A DNA stretch of 20,422 nt from an uncultured Dialister sp. (GTDB lineage: Bacteria; Bacillota; Negativicutes; Veillonellales; Dialisteraceae): contig UQRR01000034.1 in assembly GCA_900543455.1 (NCBI GenBank), positions 1 to 20,422 on the forward strand, read 5' to 3'. The notes beneath the pieces were generated by a model that worked only from the letters and a program-made list of their open reading frames with translations, did not search any database and was not told the origin of the DNA. How positions within the stretch are numbered: the first letter of the stretch is position 1; every line of letters starts with the position of its first letter. A program made the translations under genes and the position numbers. This document shows positions 7,965 to 15,642 of this stretch, piece by piece.

Positions 7965-8841
7965 TTCATTATCCTATTTCTGGGGTGAAACATTCCGCTC
8001 CCTTTTCAGAAATCGTTTCATGGCCATCGCATCTGTCCTGACTGTGACATTATCTATGTTTATCTTAGGTGTTTTTCTTTCTGCCGTGCTGAATATCAAC
8101 CATATGGCGTCGTACCTTGAAAATCAGGTCGAGATGACGGTTTATCTGAAGGATGGGCTCACGACCGATCAGGTCATGGGCATCGGCAAGTACCTGAAAG
8201 CACAGCCTGGCATGAAGGAAATCAAATTCACCAACAAAGACCAGGCGATGAAAGAGTTCCGGGAACGTATGGGGGATCAGCAGGGGCTTCTCGATGCCAT
8301 CAATGGCAATCCTCTCCCCGCATCGTACCAGATGTCTTTCCAGACGCCGGAGCAGCTGAAAACAGCGGCGGAAGTTGTCGCCAAGTATCAGGGTGTCGAA
8401 ACTGTCCAGTACGGGAAGGATATCATCGAACAGCTCTATAAAGTAGCACAGGTCATCCGTCTCTCGGGGATCGTACTCATCGTATTCCTCGCCGGCGCCG
8501 AGCTCTTTATCATTTCTAATACCATCCGCCTTACGGTTTTTGCCAGAAGAAGAGAGATCCAGATCATGAAGTACGTCGGTGCTTCCAACGGATTCATTCG
8601 CTGGCCTTTCCTTTTCGAAGGCATGGTCATCGGTTTTTTAGGATCCGGATTTGCTTCGCTCATTCTGTGGGAAGGCTATAAAATGGTCGTCTCCGAAATG
8701 GCAGCAGCTGGTCTTGTCTTCATTCCGATGATTCCGCTCTGGCCATTTATGGGATATACCACGCTCATTATTTTGGCGGCAGGCATTGTGATCGGTGTCA
8801 TGGGGAGTGCCATTTCGCTCCGTAAGTATATGAAGGTGTAA
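7957..8841 (+). CDS. ftsX: Cell division protein FtsX
   Basis: FtsX is the four-helix membrane partner of FtsE. The 294-residue protein has a cytoplasmic N-terminal stretch (YFWGETFRSLFRNRFMAIAS), a first membrane helix (SVLTVTLSMFILGVFLSAVL), and a large outer loop of about 110 residues containing VEMTVYLKDGLTTDQV, the extracellular domain that contacts the hydrolase. Three C-terminal helices follow (around IRLSGIVLIVFLAGAELFII, WPFLFEGMVIGFLGSGF and LIILAAGIVIGVMGSAI). The motif RRREIQIMKYVGASNGFIRW is strongly FtsX-like. The start overlaps the ftsE end; GGAGG lies at 7941-7945. The next gene, two bases downstream, encodes the expected hydrolase partner. Confidence 0.96.
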   Translation: MFSSLSYFWGETFRSLFRNRFMAIASVLTVTLSMFILGVFLSAVLNINHMASYLENQVEMTVYLKDGLTTDQVMGIGKYLKAQPGMKEIKFTNKDQAMKEFRERMGDQQGLLDAINGNPLPASYQMSFQTPEQLKTAAEVVAKYQGVETVQYGKDIIEQLYKVAQVIRLSGIVLIVFLAGAELFIISNTIRLTVFARRREIQIMKYVGASNGFIRWPFLFEGMVIGFLGSGFASLILWEGYKMVVSEMAAAGLVFIPMIPLWPFMGYTTLIILAAGIVIGVMGSAISLRKYMKV

Positions 8842-8843
8842 TC

Positions 8844-10010
8844 ATGAAAACACATCAGAAGATACTTTCGGCAGCGATCGCCTCTCTGCTGCTGGCAGGG
8901 GCGGCAGTTCCCTCCATTGCAGATGATCTGGAGGATGAGCTGCAGGATATTCAGGGGCAGATCGATGAGTCGCGTTCTTCGCAGGAGAGCTGGCAGCAGG
9001 TCATCGAAGATGTCGCTGTCAAGCTGAAAGCCATTCAGGCAGACCTTGATGCGGCGAATGCTCATCTGAAGAGCATTCAGGACGAGCAGGCGAAAGTGAA
9101 TGCGGAGATCCGACAGACGGAGGAAGAGATCCGCAAAGCGCAGGCTTATCTGGAGCAGCGCCAAAAGGTACTGAATCTCCGTGTGCGTTCGATTTATAAA
9201 TTCGGACAGCTGAATTATCTGGAAGTCATCATGGGGGCGAAAAGCTTCAGCGATTTTGCGAACCGACTGGAACTTTTGAAACGTATCATCCAATCTGACT
9301 ATAGCCTGATTTTGGAAATTCAGGATCAGAAGGCAAAAATCGAAGCGAAGAAAGCCGAATTGGAGCAGGATCGGGCACGGCTCGATGCATTGGCAGAAGA
9401 AGCGAAGAAGGTACAGGCAGAGGTCGCGAAGAAGAAAGCCGAGCAGCAGAGAGTCCTCGATAATGCGAAAGCCAATAAGGCGGCAGCAGCACAGATGGAG
9501 CAGGATCTCATTGCCCGTTCCAATGCGGTCAAAGACCTCATTCAGGAGCGCATCCGTCAGGCTGAAGCCGCAAGGCAGGCGCAGCAGGAAGAAAGCGGCG
9601 GCAGTGATGATAACTATGTGCAGGGCACGGGACAGCTTTCCTGGCCATGCAGCGGTGTAATCACGTCTCCCTACGGATATCGTACCCATCCGATTTTCGG
9701 GCGTACCATCTATCACTCGGGGATGGATATCGGGGTCGACTATGGTACGCCGATCCATGCAGCAGACAGCGGGACGGTCATTTACTCCGGCTGGATCAGC
9801 GGCTATGGCAATGCCGTCATTATTGACCATGGCGGTGGTATGCAGACGCTGTATGGGCACAACCAGTCCCTCAATGTATCGGAAGGCCAGTCCGTGTCGA
9901 AAGGGGCCGTCATTGCCTTTGCCGGCTCGACTGGAAACTCGACGGGGCCGCACTGCCATTTCGAAGTGGAAATCAATGGGCAGGCTGTCGATCCTATGGG
10001 ATATTTATGA
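8844..10010 (+). CDS. Secreted coiled-coil LytM/M23 peptidoglycan hydrolase (EnvC/PcsB-like FtsEX partner)
   Basis: This 388-residue protein has a signal peptide (KILSAAIASLLLAGAAVPSI, probable cleavage after IA-D near residue 27). A long coiled coil follows, residues about 28-245, rich in Q, E, K and A, and then a C-terminal LytM/M23 domain. The domain keeps all zinc and catalytic residues: H291 and D295 (HSGMD), H339 (LYGHN), H370 and H372 (PHCHFEV). It should therefore be an active zinc endopeptidase, unlike E. coli EnvC, whose LytM domain is degenerate and only activates amidases. The architecture and position right after ftsX fit the hydrolase recruited by FtsEX, with the coiled coil acting as the switch (inferred from EnvC and PcsB). 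The last four bases overlap the next gene. Confidence 0.93.
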   Translation: MKTHQKILSAAIASLLLAGAAVPSIADDLEDELQDIQGQIDESRSSQESWQQVIEDVAVKLKAIQADLDAANAHLKSIQDEQAKVNAEIRQTEEEIRKAQAYLEQRQKVLNLRVRSIYKFGQLNYLEVIMGAKSFSDFANRLELLKRIIQSDYSLILEIQDQKAKIEAKKAELEQDRARLDALAEEAKKVQAEVAKKKAEQQRVLDNAKANKAAAAQMEQDLIARSNAVKDLIQERIRQAEAARQAQQEESGGSDDNYVQGTGQLSWPCSGVITSPYGYRTHPIFGRTIYHSGMDIGVDYGTPIHAADSGTVIYSGWISGYGNAVIIDHGGGMQTLYGHNQSLNVSEGQSVSKGAVIAFAGSTGNSTGPHCHFEVEINGQAVDPMGYL

Positions 10011-11164
10011 TGAAAAAACAAATTTGGCACTATTTCAAAAACTATGCCCCCGGCTTTGCGCTGGGGGTGGTATGTACCGCATCTTTGGCTGGAGGTGCGG
10101 TATTCCGCTTTACGGATGATCCGAAGGCACTCTTTACATTTCTGCTGGATTTTCAGGAAATCAAGCAGAACTACTTCCGCCCGATAGAGGATAAGACGCT
10201 CTTTGCCGGAGCATCGCAGGGGATGTTTGCTTCTGTCGGTGATCCTTATACCATGGTTCTTTCCGGAGATGCGTATGAGTCTTTCATGCAGAGTGCTATG
10301 GGAGAATATGGCGGGATCGGCGTCGTCATGGGGCAGGGAGAGAACACAAGGCCTGTTATTTTGAAGGTTTTCGACCATGGATCGGCGCATGAGGCGGGGC
10401 TTGCCGCCGGAGATGTGCTTCTTTCCATCGATGGGAAAGAAACGGATGCGCTCGGACTTACGGGGACGGCATCGGCTGTCCGCGGAGAAAAAGGAACGAC
10501 GGTAGAAATCGATGTCGAACGGAATGGCGAAGTGATGCATTTTACCGTAGAACGGTCAGAGATTTCCATGCCGACGGTGCAGAGTGCTATGGCCAGTGAC
10601 GATATTGGCTACATTCATATTTTTTCCTTCGGGAAGCACACTGCGGATGATTTCCGTGACCAGCTCGCTTCTTTGAAGATCGCCGGAGCCAAGAAACTCA
10701 TCATTGACGTCCGCATGAATCCGGGCGGGATGATTCATGCAGTGACTGATGTGGCCAATCAAATACTCACCAAAGGAACGGTCGTGAGCTATCACACCAA
10801 GAATGGCGAGTCAGAGTCCTATGATATCGAGGGAATCGAGACTCCTTTTCCGATGGCTGTCCTGATCGATAAGAATAGCGCGAGTGCCTCTGAGATCCTG
10901 GCCGGTGCGGTGCAGGATAAACAGGAAGGAACCATCATTGGGGAAAATTCCTATGGCAAAGGGACTATGCAGGCGGTCTTTGATACCGGGGAGCAGAAGG
11001 CACTCAAGATCTCTATCGCAGAGTATCGGACGCCTTCCGGGAAGATGATCGACAAGGTGGGCATCCATCCGGATGTGGAAGTCACGCAGACAGGATTTCC
11101 TTTCGATCCATCCACCGACTCTGTCTATCAGAAAGCGATCGAAGTGCTGTCCGCCGGGAGCTGA
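10007..11164 (+). CDS. S41-family carboxyl-terminal processing protease (Ctp) with PDZ domain
   Basis: Ctp proteases cut other envelope proteins from their C-terminal side. The 385-residue protein has an N-terminal membrane anchor or signal (residues about 13-33, APGFALGVVCTASLAGGAVF), a PDZ domain (about 100-180, GGIGVVMGQ, then GSAHEAGLAAGDVLLSIDGK) and an S41 catalytic domain (about 190-350). The Ser-Lys dyad is visible: Ser293 in NSASASEILAGA and Lys318 in NSYGKGTMQ, 25 residues apart as in E. coli Prc. ATG ATG at 10007 and 10010 are both possible starts; the first overlaps the hydrolase stop. Co-translation with the M23 hydrolase suggests it processes or degrades that enzyme or related hydrolases, as Ctp enzymes do elsewhere; this is inference. 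Confidence 0.94.
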   Translation: MMKKQIWHYFKNYAPGFALGVVCTASLAGGAVFRFTDDPKALFTFLLDFQEIKQNYFRPIEDKTLFAGASQGMFASVGDPYTMVLSGDAYESFMQSAMGEYGGIGVVMGQGENTRPVILKVFDHGSAHEAGLAAGDVLLSIDGKETDALGLTGTASAVRGEKGTTVEIDVERNGEVMHFTVERSEISMPTVQSAMASDDIGYIHIFSFGKHTADDFRDQLASLKIAGAKKLIIDVRMNPGGMIHAVTDVANQILTKGTVVSYHTKNGESESYDIEGIETPFPMAVLIDKNSASASEILAGAVQDKQEGTIIGENSYGKGTMQAVFDTGEQKALKISIAEYRTPSGKMIDKVGIHPDVEVTQTGFPFDPSTDSVYQKAIEVLSAGS

Positions 11165-11207
11165 CGGTTTTCCTTAGGGCATCGCTCCCGGGGAGGGCGT
11201 GAGGTCT

Positions 11208-11236
11208 CTGCTGCCGGGCATTGATTTTTTTATAAC
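11208..11236 (+). promoter_or_regulatory. Possible internal promoter before folB
   Basis: The 87-base gap between the S41 gene and folB is the only sizeable gap in the operon. It holds a good -10 (TATAAC, 11231-11236), but the hexamer 17 bases upstream (CTGCTG, 11208-11213) is a poor -35. An inverted pair CCGGGAGC (11154-11161) and GCTCCCGG (11184-11191) spans the S41 stop, with no T-run after it, so it is not a normal terminator. The folate genes and mfd may therefore be partly independently expressed. The call is weak. Confidence 0.25.
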
Positions 11237-11251
11237 GAATGAGGGATAGGC

Positions 11252-11617
11252 ATGGATACGATCAAACTGACTCGCATGGCCTTTTTCGGCTATCACGGTG
11301 ATGAACCGGAGGAGACGAAATTGGGGCAGCGTTTTTACATCGATGTAGAGCTGCATCTTGATTTATCCAAGGTCGGGGAGACGGACTGTCTCGAAGACTC
11401 TGTGAATTATGTAGCGGTGTACCAGATGGTGAAAGAACGGGCGGAGGGCGGTCCTTACAAGCTGCTGGAACGCCTCGCCGGCGTAATCAATGCAGATGTT
11501 CTCGCTGGTTTCCCGCTGGTGGATGAGATAACGACCACGGTACACAAGCCGGGTTCCCCCATTCCCGGGATTCTGGACGATGTGTCAGTGACACTGACCA
11601 AAAAGAGAGAAAAATGA
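11252..11617 (+). CDS. folB: Dihydroneopterin aldolase
   Basis: FolB cleaves 7,8-dihydroneopterin to 6-hydroxymethyl-7,8-dihydropterin and glycolaldehyde in folate synthesis. The 121-residue protein is the normal length and shows the family N-terminal motif FFGYHGDEPEETKLGQRFYI, with the conserved glutamates (E20/E21), the substrate-binding region LLERLAGVI, and the catalytic lysine K99 in VHKPGSPIPG. An AGGGATAGG sequence precedes the ATG. The last four bases overlap folK (ATGA), so the two consecutive pathway enzymes are translationally coupled. folP and folE are not in the window. Confidence 0.95.
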   Translation: MDTIKLTRMAFFGYHGDEPEETKLGQRFYIDVELHLDLSKVGETDCLEDSVNYVAVYQMVKERAEGGPYKLLERLAGVINADVLAGFPLVDEITTTVHKPGSPIPGILDDVSVTLTKKREK

Positions 11618-12117
11618 ATCAAACATATATCATTTCCCTCGGATCCAACCAAGGGAATTCGCTGGCTATTCTCCGGCAGGCGGCTCAAGCGCTCGAGGCG
11701 GCAGAGGGACTTCATATCGAGAAGAAGTCTGCCATCTATGAGACGCTGCCTTGGGGCAAAACCGACCAGCCCGTCTTTCTGAATGCTGTCATGGAGATCA
11801 GCTGGGAAGGGCCTGCCGAAGATTTGATGGCGCTTTTGCTGTCTGTCGAAAAACAGTTCGGACGCACCCGAGACGTGCATTGGGGGCCGAGGACGCTGGA
11901 TCTGGATCTGATCTACAGTGACGGCATCCGGAGTGATACCTCGTTTCTTCATTTGCCGCATCCCTATTTCTGGGAGCGGCCTTTTGTGCTGGTTCCGATG
12001 GCGGATGTCTGCCCGGATTTCATGTATCAGGGGACATCCATCCTATCTCGCATCCGGACACTTCATGGAGAAAAAGAGGTCAAGCGGACAGCGTATGGCT
12101 GGGAGGGAGAAGAATGA
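11614..12117 (+). CDS. folK: 2-amino-4-hydroxy-6-hydroxymethyldihydropteridine pyrophosphokinase (HPPK)
   Basis: FolK transfers pyrophosphate from ATP to the FolB product, making the substrate for dihydropteroate synthase. The 167-residue protein begins YIISLGSNQGNSLAILRQA, the family's N-terminal motif, and contains the HPPK signature RTRDVHWGPRTLDLDLIY with the magnesium-binding aspartates D-L-D. The C-terminal LPHPYFWERPFVLVPMADV is also typical. It is coupled to folB upstream and to mfd downstream by ATGA overlaps at both ends. Confidence 0.96.
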   Translation: MNQTYIISLGSNQGNSLAILRQAAQALEAAEGLHIEKKSAIYETLPWGKTDQPVFLNAVMEISWEGPAEDLMALLLSVEKQFGRTRDVHWGPRTLDLDLIYSDGIRSDTSFLHLPHPYFWERPFVLVPMADVCPDFMYQGTSILSRIRTLHGEKEVKRTAYGWEGEE

Positions 12118-15100
12118 CTGAAAAGATCCCGATGATCGCAGATGTGCGTGCGGCGGCTGCTGCGGCAGCGCTTCCGCCTTTTGTAATGGATACCACAATG
12201 GGGCCTCAGCTTGCGAAAGAGTGTGCGGCGCGGCTGTCTCATTCCTGGGAGATGGATCCTGCTTCTTCTCCGACAGTCCTGACGGGGATCGCAAGTTCGC
12301 AGAAGGCGCTGGCGCTCTCGGCGGCCATGCAGTCTTTCGGGACGGCCATCGTCGTCGTGCCCGAGCAGAAGGATATTTTCCGTTGGGAAGAAGACCTCGC
12401 TTTCTTCCTGCCGGAGACGCCCATTTATTCCTTTCCACTCGTCGAAGAGACCGGCTTTCAGGTGACATTCTCCAGTACGGAGCGGTTGCGTGACCGGATG
12501 CGGACATTGGGAGCCATGCTGACAGGAAGACACGGCATCATCCTTGCTACGGCCGTGGAAGCGGCGCAGAAGGTGGTCAGTCCGTCGCAACTGGAGGAGA
12601 ACGCACTCCGGATTTCTAGCGGAGAGGAAATCGGATGGGACGCTTTGCAGGAGAAGCTGACGTCTGCCGGCTATGAACGAGTGGATCAGGTCGAGCGCTG
12701 CGGCCATTTTGCGGTGCGCGGTGATATCATCGACATTTTCCCTATCAATGAAGAGCATCCCGTCCGCATCGAGTTTTTCGATGACGAGGTCGACAGCGTG
12801 CGGCTTTTTGACGAAGATACGCAGCGCTCGATCGAAGACAGAAAGTCGCAGGTTTTCCTGCCGCTTGACGGAAAGGGCGCGGGAGAGGCGCTTGTCTTCT
12901 CCTACCTTTCGAAGGCGCTTGTCTTTTATGATGAACCGCAGCGGTGCGAAGAATCGCTGAAACGATACTTCAAGGAGGATGCCGCGCATAAAAAGACAGC
13001 GCTATCCTGGAAAGACGTCATCGGAGAAGCGCGCAAGACGAAGAATAAGGAAATCGTATGCACCCTGCTCAAGCGAAAACTGACAGGCTTTGATACGGAG
13101 CGGGATGTAGCGTGGCAGGGGCACACCATGACGAATTACCAGCGGCAGATCCCGATCTTCATGGAGGATCTCAAAAATCTGCTCGCAAAGGGATGGAAAG
13201 TCCTCTCTCTTGCGCCCCGTCCCTCGGAGGAAAGGGAGCTTTCTGCCCTGTTTTCTGATTTCCATATCCCGCAGAGCCGCACGCTGGAAGCGGGGAAAGT
13301 CACGCTGATCCATGGTCTTCTTTCGGAAGGTTTTGAACTCACCGATGATTCACTGGCTGTCATCACAGCAGGAGATGTCCTTGGGAAGCAGAAAGTGCGC
13401 CGTGTGCGTTCCGGCCCGAAGGGGAAGCAGATCCGCTATTTCTCAGATCTGAATCCCGGTGACTATGTCGTACAGGCCACGCATGGCATCGGTAAGTACC
13501 TCGGGATCCGTACCATCGAGCTTTCCGGTATTCACAGGGACTATATCACGATCCAGTATGCGGGTAATGACAAACTCTATCTTCCTGTCGAAAAGATCTC
13601 GTCGCTGGAAAAATATATCGGCCCGGAAGGGGAAACGCCGAAGCTCCATGACATGGGGAGCAGCGCGTGGACGAAGGCGCGGGCGAAGGCGAAAAAGTCC
13701 ATCGAGGAACTGGCAGAAAAGCTGCTTGACGTCTATGCGAAGCGTGAGATCACGCAGGGGATCGCTTTTGCTCCGGATACGGCCGAGCAGCGTGAATTCG
13801 AAGACACATTCCCCTATGTAGAAACGACAGATCAGCTCCTGGCGATCGATGCCATCAAAAAGGCGATGGAAAAGCCGATGCCGATGGATATGCTCCTGTG
13901 CGGAGATGTGGGATTTGGCAAGACGGAAGTCGCGATGCGTGCGGTCTTCAAATGCATTATGTCCGGCTATCAGGCTTTCGTCCTTTGTCCAACGACGGTC
14001 CTCGCGGAGCAGCATTATAAGAATTTCAAGGAACGGATGGAAAACTTCGGCGTTCGTCTGGCGGTACTGAACCGTTTCACGACTGTGAAGGAAAAGGACC
14101 GCATCTATCAGGAGATGGAAAGCGGCACGCTGGATGTGGTCATCGGTACCCATGCGGTGCTCAATAAGAAGGTGCATCCGAAGAAGCTAGGGCTTCTCGT
14201 CGTCGATGAAGAGCAGCGCTTCGGTGTCGTACAGAAGGAGAAGTGGAAATCTCTGGCATCCGGCATCGATGTCCTGACACTGTCTGCGACACCGATTCCC
14301 CGCACCCTTCATATGAGCCTCACCGGCGTCCGCGATATGGTGACGATCACGACGCCGCCATCGAATCGCCATGCTATCCAGACGTATGTGACGGAGTACG
14401 ATGACTCTATCGTCAAAGATGCCATTCTTCGTGAAAAAGAGCGAGGCGGACAGACGTTTTTCGTATACAACCGCATCGAAACGATCGGCGCGATGGAAGA
14501 CCATTTGCGAAGCATTCTTCCTGAAGATGTGACCATCGGCATCGCCTATGGCCGTATGGAAGGCAGGCAGCTCGAAAAAGTCATGCTCGATTTCTATCAG
14601 GGAAAGTATGACGTCCTCCTCTGCACGACGCTCATCGAGAATGGACTCGACCAGCCGAATGCGAACACCATGCTTGTCTATGACGCTGACCGTCTGGGGC
14701 TTTCACAGATCTATCAGATGCGCGGGCGTGTCGGACGCTCCGAAAAGATCGCCCGGGCGTGGTTCTTCTACCGGCGGGGAAAGGTGCTTTCCGAAGTGGC
14801 AGAAAAACGACTGGATACGATCCGTGAATTCACCGAGCTGGGAAGCGGCTTCAAAGTCGCGATGCGGGATCTGGAAATCCGCGGTGCGGGAAATCTTCTC
14901 GGGAGAGAGCAGCATGGCAATATCGCCAGCATCGGCTTTGCGGCCTACTGCTCCATGCTCGAAGAAGCGGTGGAACGACTGCGCGCACTTCGTGAAAACC
15001 GGCCGGTCCCGAAGAAGCTGCCGAATACGACGATCGAGTTCCGTCAGGATGCCTATCTTGACAGCGGATATATCGCCAATCAGGAACAGAAGATGGAGAT

Positions 15101-15476
15101 CTATCGACGCCTGGCTGCGATCGAAGATGAGAAATCACTCACTGATATCGTCGATGAGGTGATCGATCGCTTCGGTACGCCAAGCAAGCCGGCGGAGAAA
15201 CTCTTCCGTATCTCGGAAATCCGTGTGAAAGCACGTCATCTGGGGATCGGAAGTATTCTCGATGAAGGGGACAGCCTCCTTGTCACATGGGCGGATGAAA
15301 GCTTCATGCATGGGTGGGATCCGATGAAGCTGCCGAAGACATGGCTCCCGTATCTGAAATTCCTTCCGGGATCTCCGGCCAAGCTCCGTATCCATAAGGC
15401 ACTTATCAAAGGGACAATGACAGACTGGATGGCTGACTTCATGGATGAACTGAAAAGAGAAACAGGGAAACAATGA
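12114..15476 (+). CDS. mfd: Transcription-repair coupling factor Mfd
   Basis: Mfd is the ATP-driven translocase that removes RNA polymerase stalled at DNA lesions and recruits UvrA. The 1120-residue protein has the expected domain order. An N-terminal UvrB-like region (about 40-260) contains YERVDQVERCGHFAVRGDII. The RNA polymerase-interacting CarD/TRCF domain lies at about 445-505 (GDYVVQATHGIGKYLGIRTI). Two RecG-like helicase domains follow, with Walker A GDVGFGKT (597-604) and the DEEQ box (698-701, VVDEEQRFGVVQKEK). Next come the translocation region around MRGRVGRSEKIARAWFFY and the C-terminal TRCF domain from about 985. Length and motifs are complete. The start overlaps the folK stop (ATGA). 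In Bacillus mfd is followed by spoVT and spoVB; here the flippase follows without spoVT. Confidence 0.98.
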   Translation: MTEKIPMIADVRAAAAAAALPPFVMDTTMGPQLAKECAARLSHSWEMDPASSPTVLTGIASSQKALALSAAMQSFGTAIVVVPEQKDIFRWEEDLAFFLPETPIYSFPLVEETGFQVTFSSTERLRDRMRTLGAMLTGRHGIILATAVEAAQKVVSPSQLEENALRISSGEEIGWDALQEKLTSAGYERVDQVERCGHFAVRGDIIDIFPINEEHPVRIEFFDDEVDSVRLFDEDTQRSIEDRKSQVFLPLDGKGAGEALVFSYLSKALVFYDEPQRCEESLKRYFKEDAAHKKTALSWKDVIGEARKTKNKEIVCTLLKRKLTGFDTERDVAWQGHTMTNYQRQIPIFMEDLKNLLAKGWKVLSLAPRPSEERELSALFSDFHIPQSRTLEAGKVTLIHGLLSEGFELTDDSLAVITAGDVLGKQKVRRVRSGPKGKQIRYFSDLNPGDYVVQATHGIGKYLGIRTIELSGIHRDYITIQYAGNDKLYLPVEKISSLEKYIGPEGETPKLHDMGSSAWTKARAKAKKSIEELAEKLLDVYAKREITQGIAFAPDTAEQREFEDTFPYVETTDQLLAIDAIKKAMEKPMPMDMLLCGDVGFGKTEVAMRAVFKCIMSGYQAFVLCPTTVLAEQHYKNFKERMENFGVRLAVLNRFTTVKEKDRIYQEMESGTLDVVIGTHAVLNKKVHPKKLGLLVVDEEQRFGVVQKEKWKSLASGIDVLTLSATPIPRTLHMSLTGVRDMVTITTPPSNRHAIQTYVTEYDDSIVKDAILREKERGGQTFFVYNRIETIGAMEDHLRSILPEDVTIGIAYGRMEGRQLEKVMLDFYQGKYDVLLCTTLIENGLDQPNANTMLVYDADRLGLSQIYQMRGRVGRSEKIARAWFFYRRGKVLSEVAEKRLDTIREFTELGSGFKVAMRDLEIRGAGNLLGREQHGNIASIGFAAYCSMLEEAVERLRALRENRPVPKKLPNTTIEFRQDAYLDSGYIANQEQKMEIYRRLAAIEDEKSLTDIVDEVIDRFGTPSKPAEKLFRISEIRVKARHLGIGSILDEGDSLLVTWADESFMHGWDPMKLPKTWLPYLKFLPGSPAKLRIHKALIKGTMTDWMADFMDELKRETGKQ

Positions 15477-15497
15477 CCATGACCGGATCTGTTTTTC

Positions 15498-15520
15498 AGC
15501 TGTCTTTCACACAGCTTTCT
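15498..15520 (+). terminator. Weak hairpin after mfd, possible terminator
   Basis: AGCTGT (15498-15503) and ACAGCT (15511-15516) form a 6-base-pair hairpin with a 7-base loop, followed only by TTCT. It lies 22 bases after the mfd stop and upstream of the flippase promoter. The stem is short and the T-run poor, so termination here may be partial. Unlike the other operon ends in the window, no heptad repeats follow this gene. Confidence 0.3.
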
Positions 15521-15551
15521 CACGGAACACATTCCATGAAACGAATTGACC

Positions 15552-15580
15552 TTTACAATTTCGCTTAAATCTGATATGAC
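15552..15580 (+). promoter_or_regulatory. Candidate sigma-70 promoter for the flippase gene
   Basis: TTTACA (15552-15557) lies 17 bases before TATGAC (15575-15580), which is preceded by TGA and so carries a TGn extended -10. The predicted start would leave a leader of about 55 bases containing the imperfect inverted pair TGCGGGAG and CTCGCA (15594-15613). The SD AAAAAGGTG precedes the ATG at 15643. Confidence 0.45.
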
Positions 15581-15642
15581 TATATAGTAATGCTTGCGGG
15601 AGTCCATCTCGCAGGAAGTCATATGTTGCAAAAAGGTGAAAC

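Noticed and set aside
8676..9959. 427-codon minus-strand ORF opposite ftsX and the M23 gene
   Set aside because: It is antisense to a repetitive coiled-coil coding region rich in GAG/CAG/GCG codons, which leaves antisense frames open; the sequence is Leu/Arg/Phe-rich without domain features.
11154..11191. Inverted repeat CCGGGAGC/GCTCCCGG at the S41 stop as a terminator
   Set aside because: The loop is 22 bases and the right arm is followed by GGGAGGGCG with no T-run, so it does not look like an intrinsic terminator.
12063..12989. 308-codon minus-strand ORF opposite the folK end and mfd start
   Set aside because: It is composition-driven antisense of mfd, with no supported start or domain.
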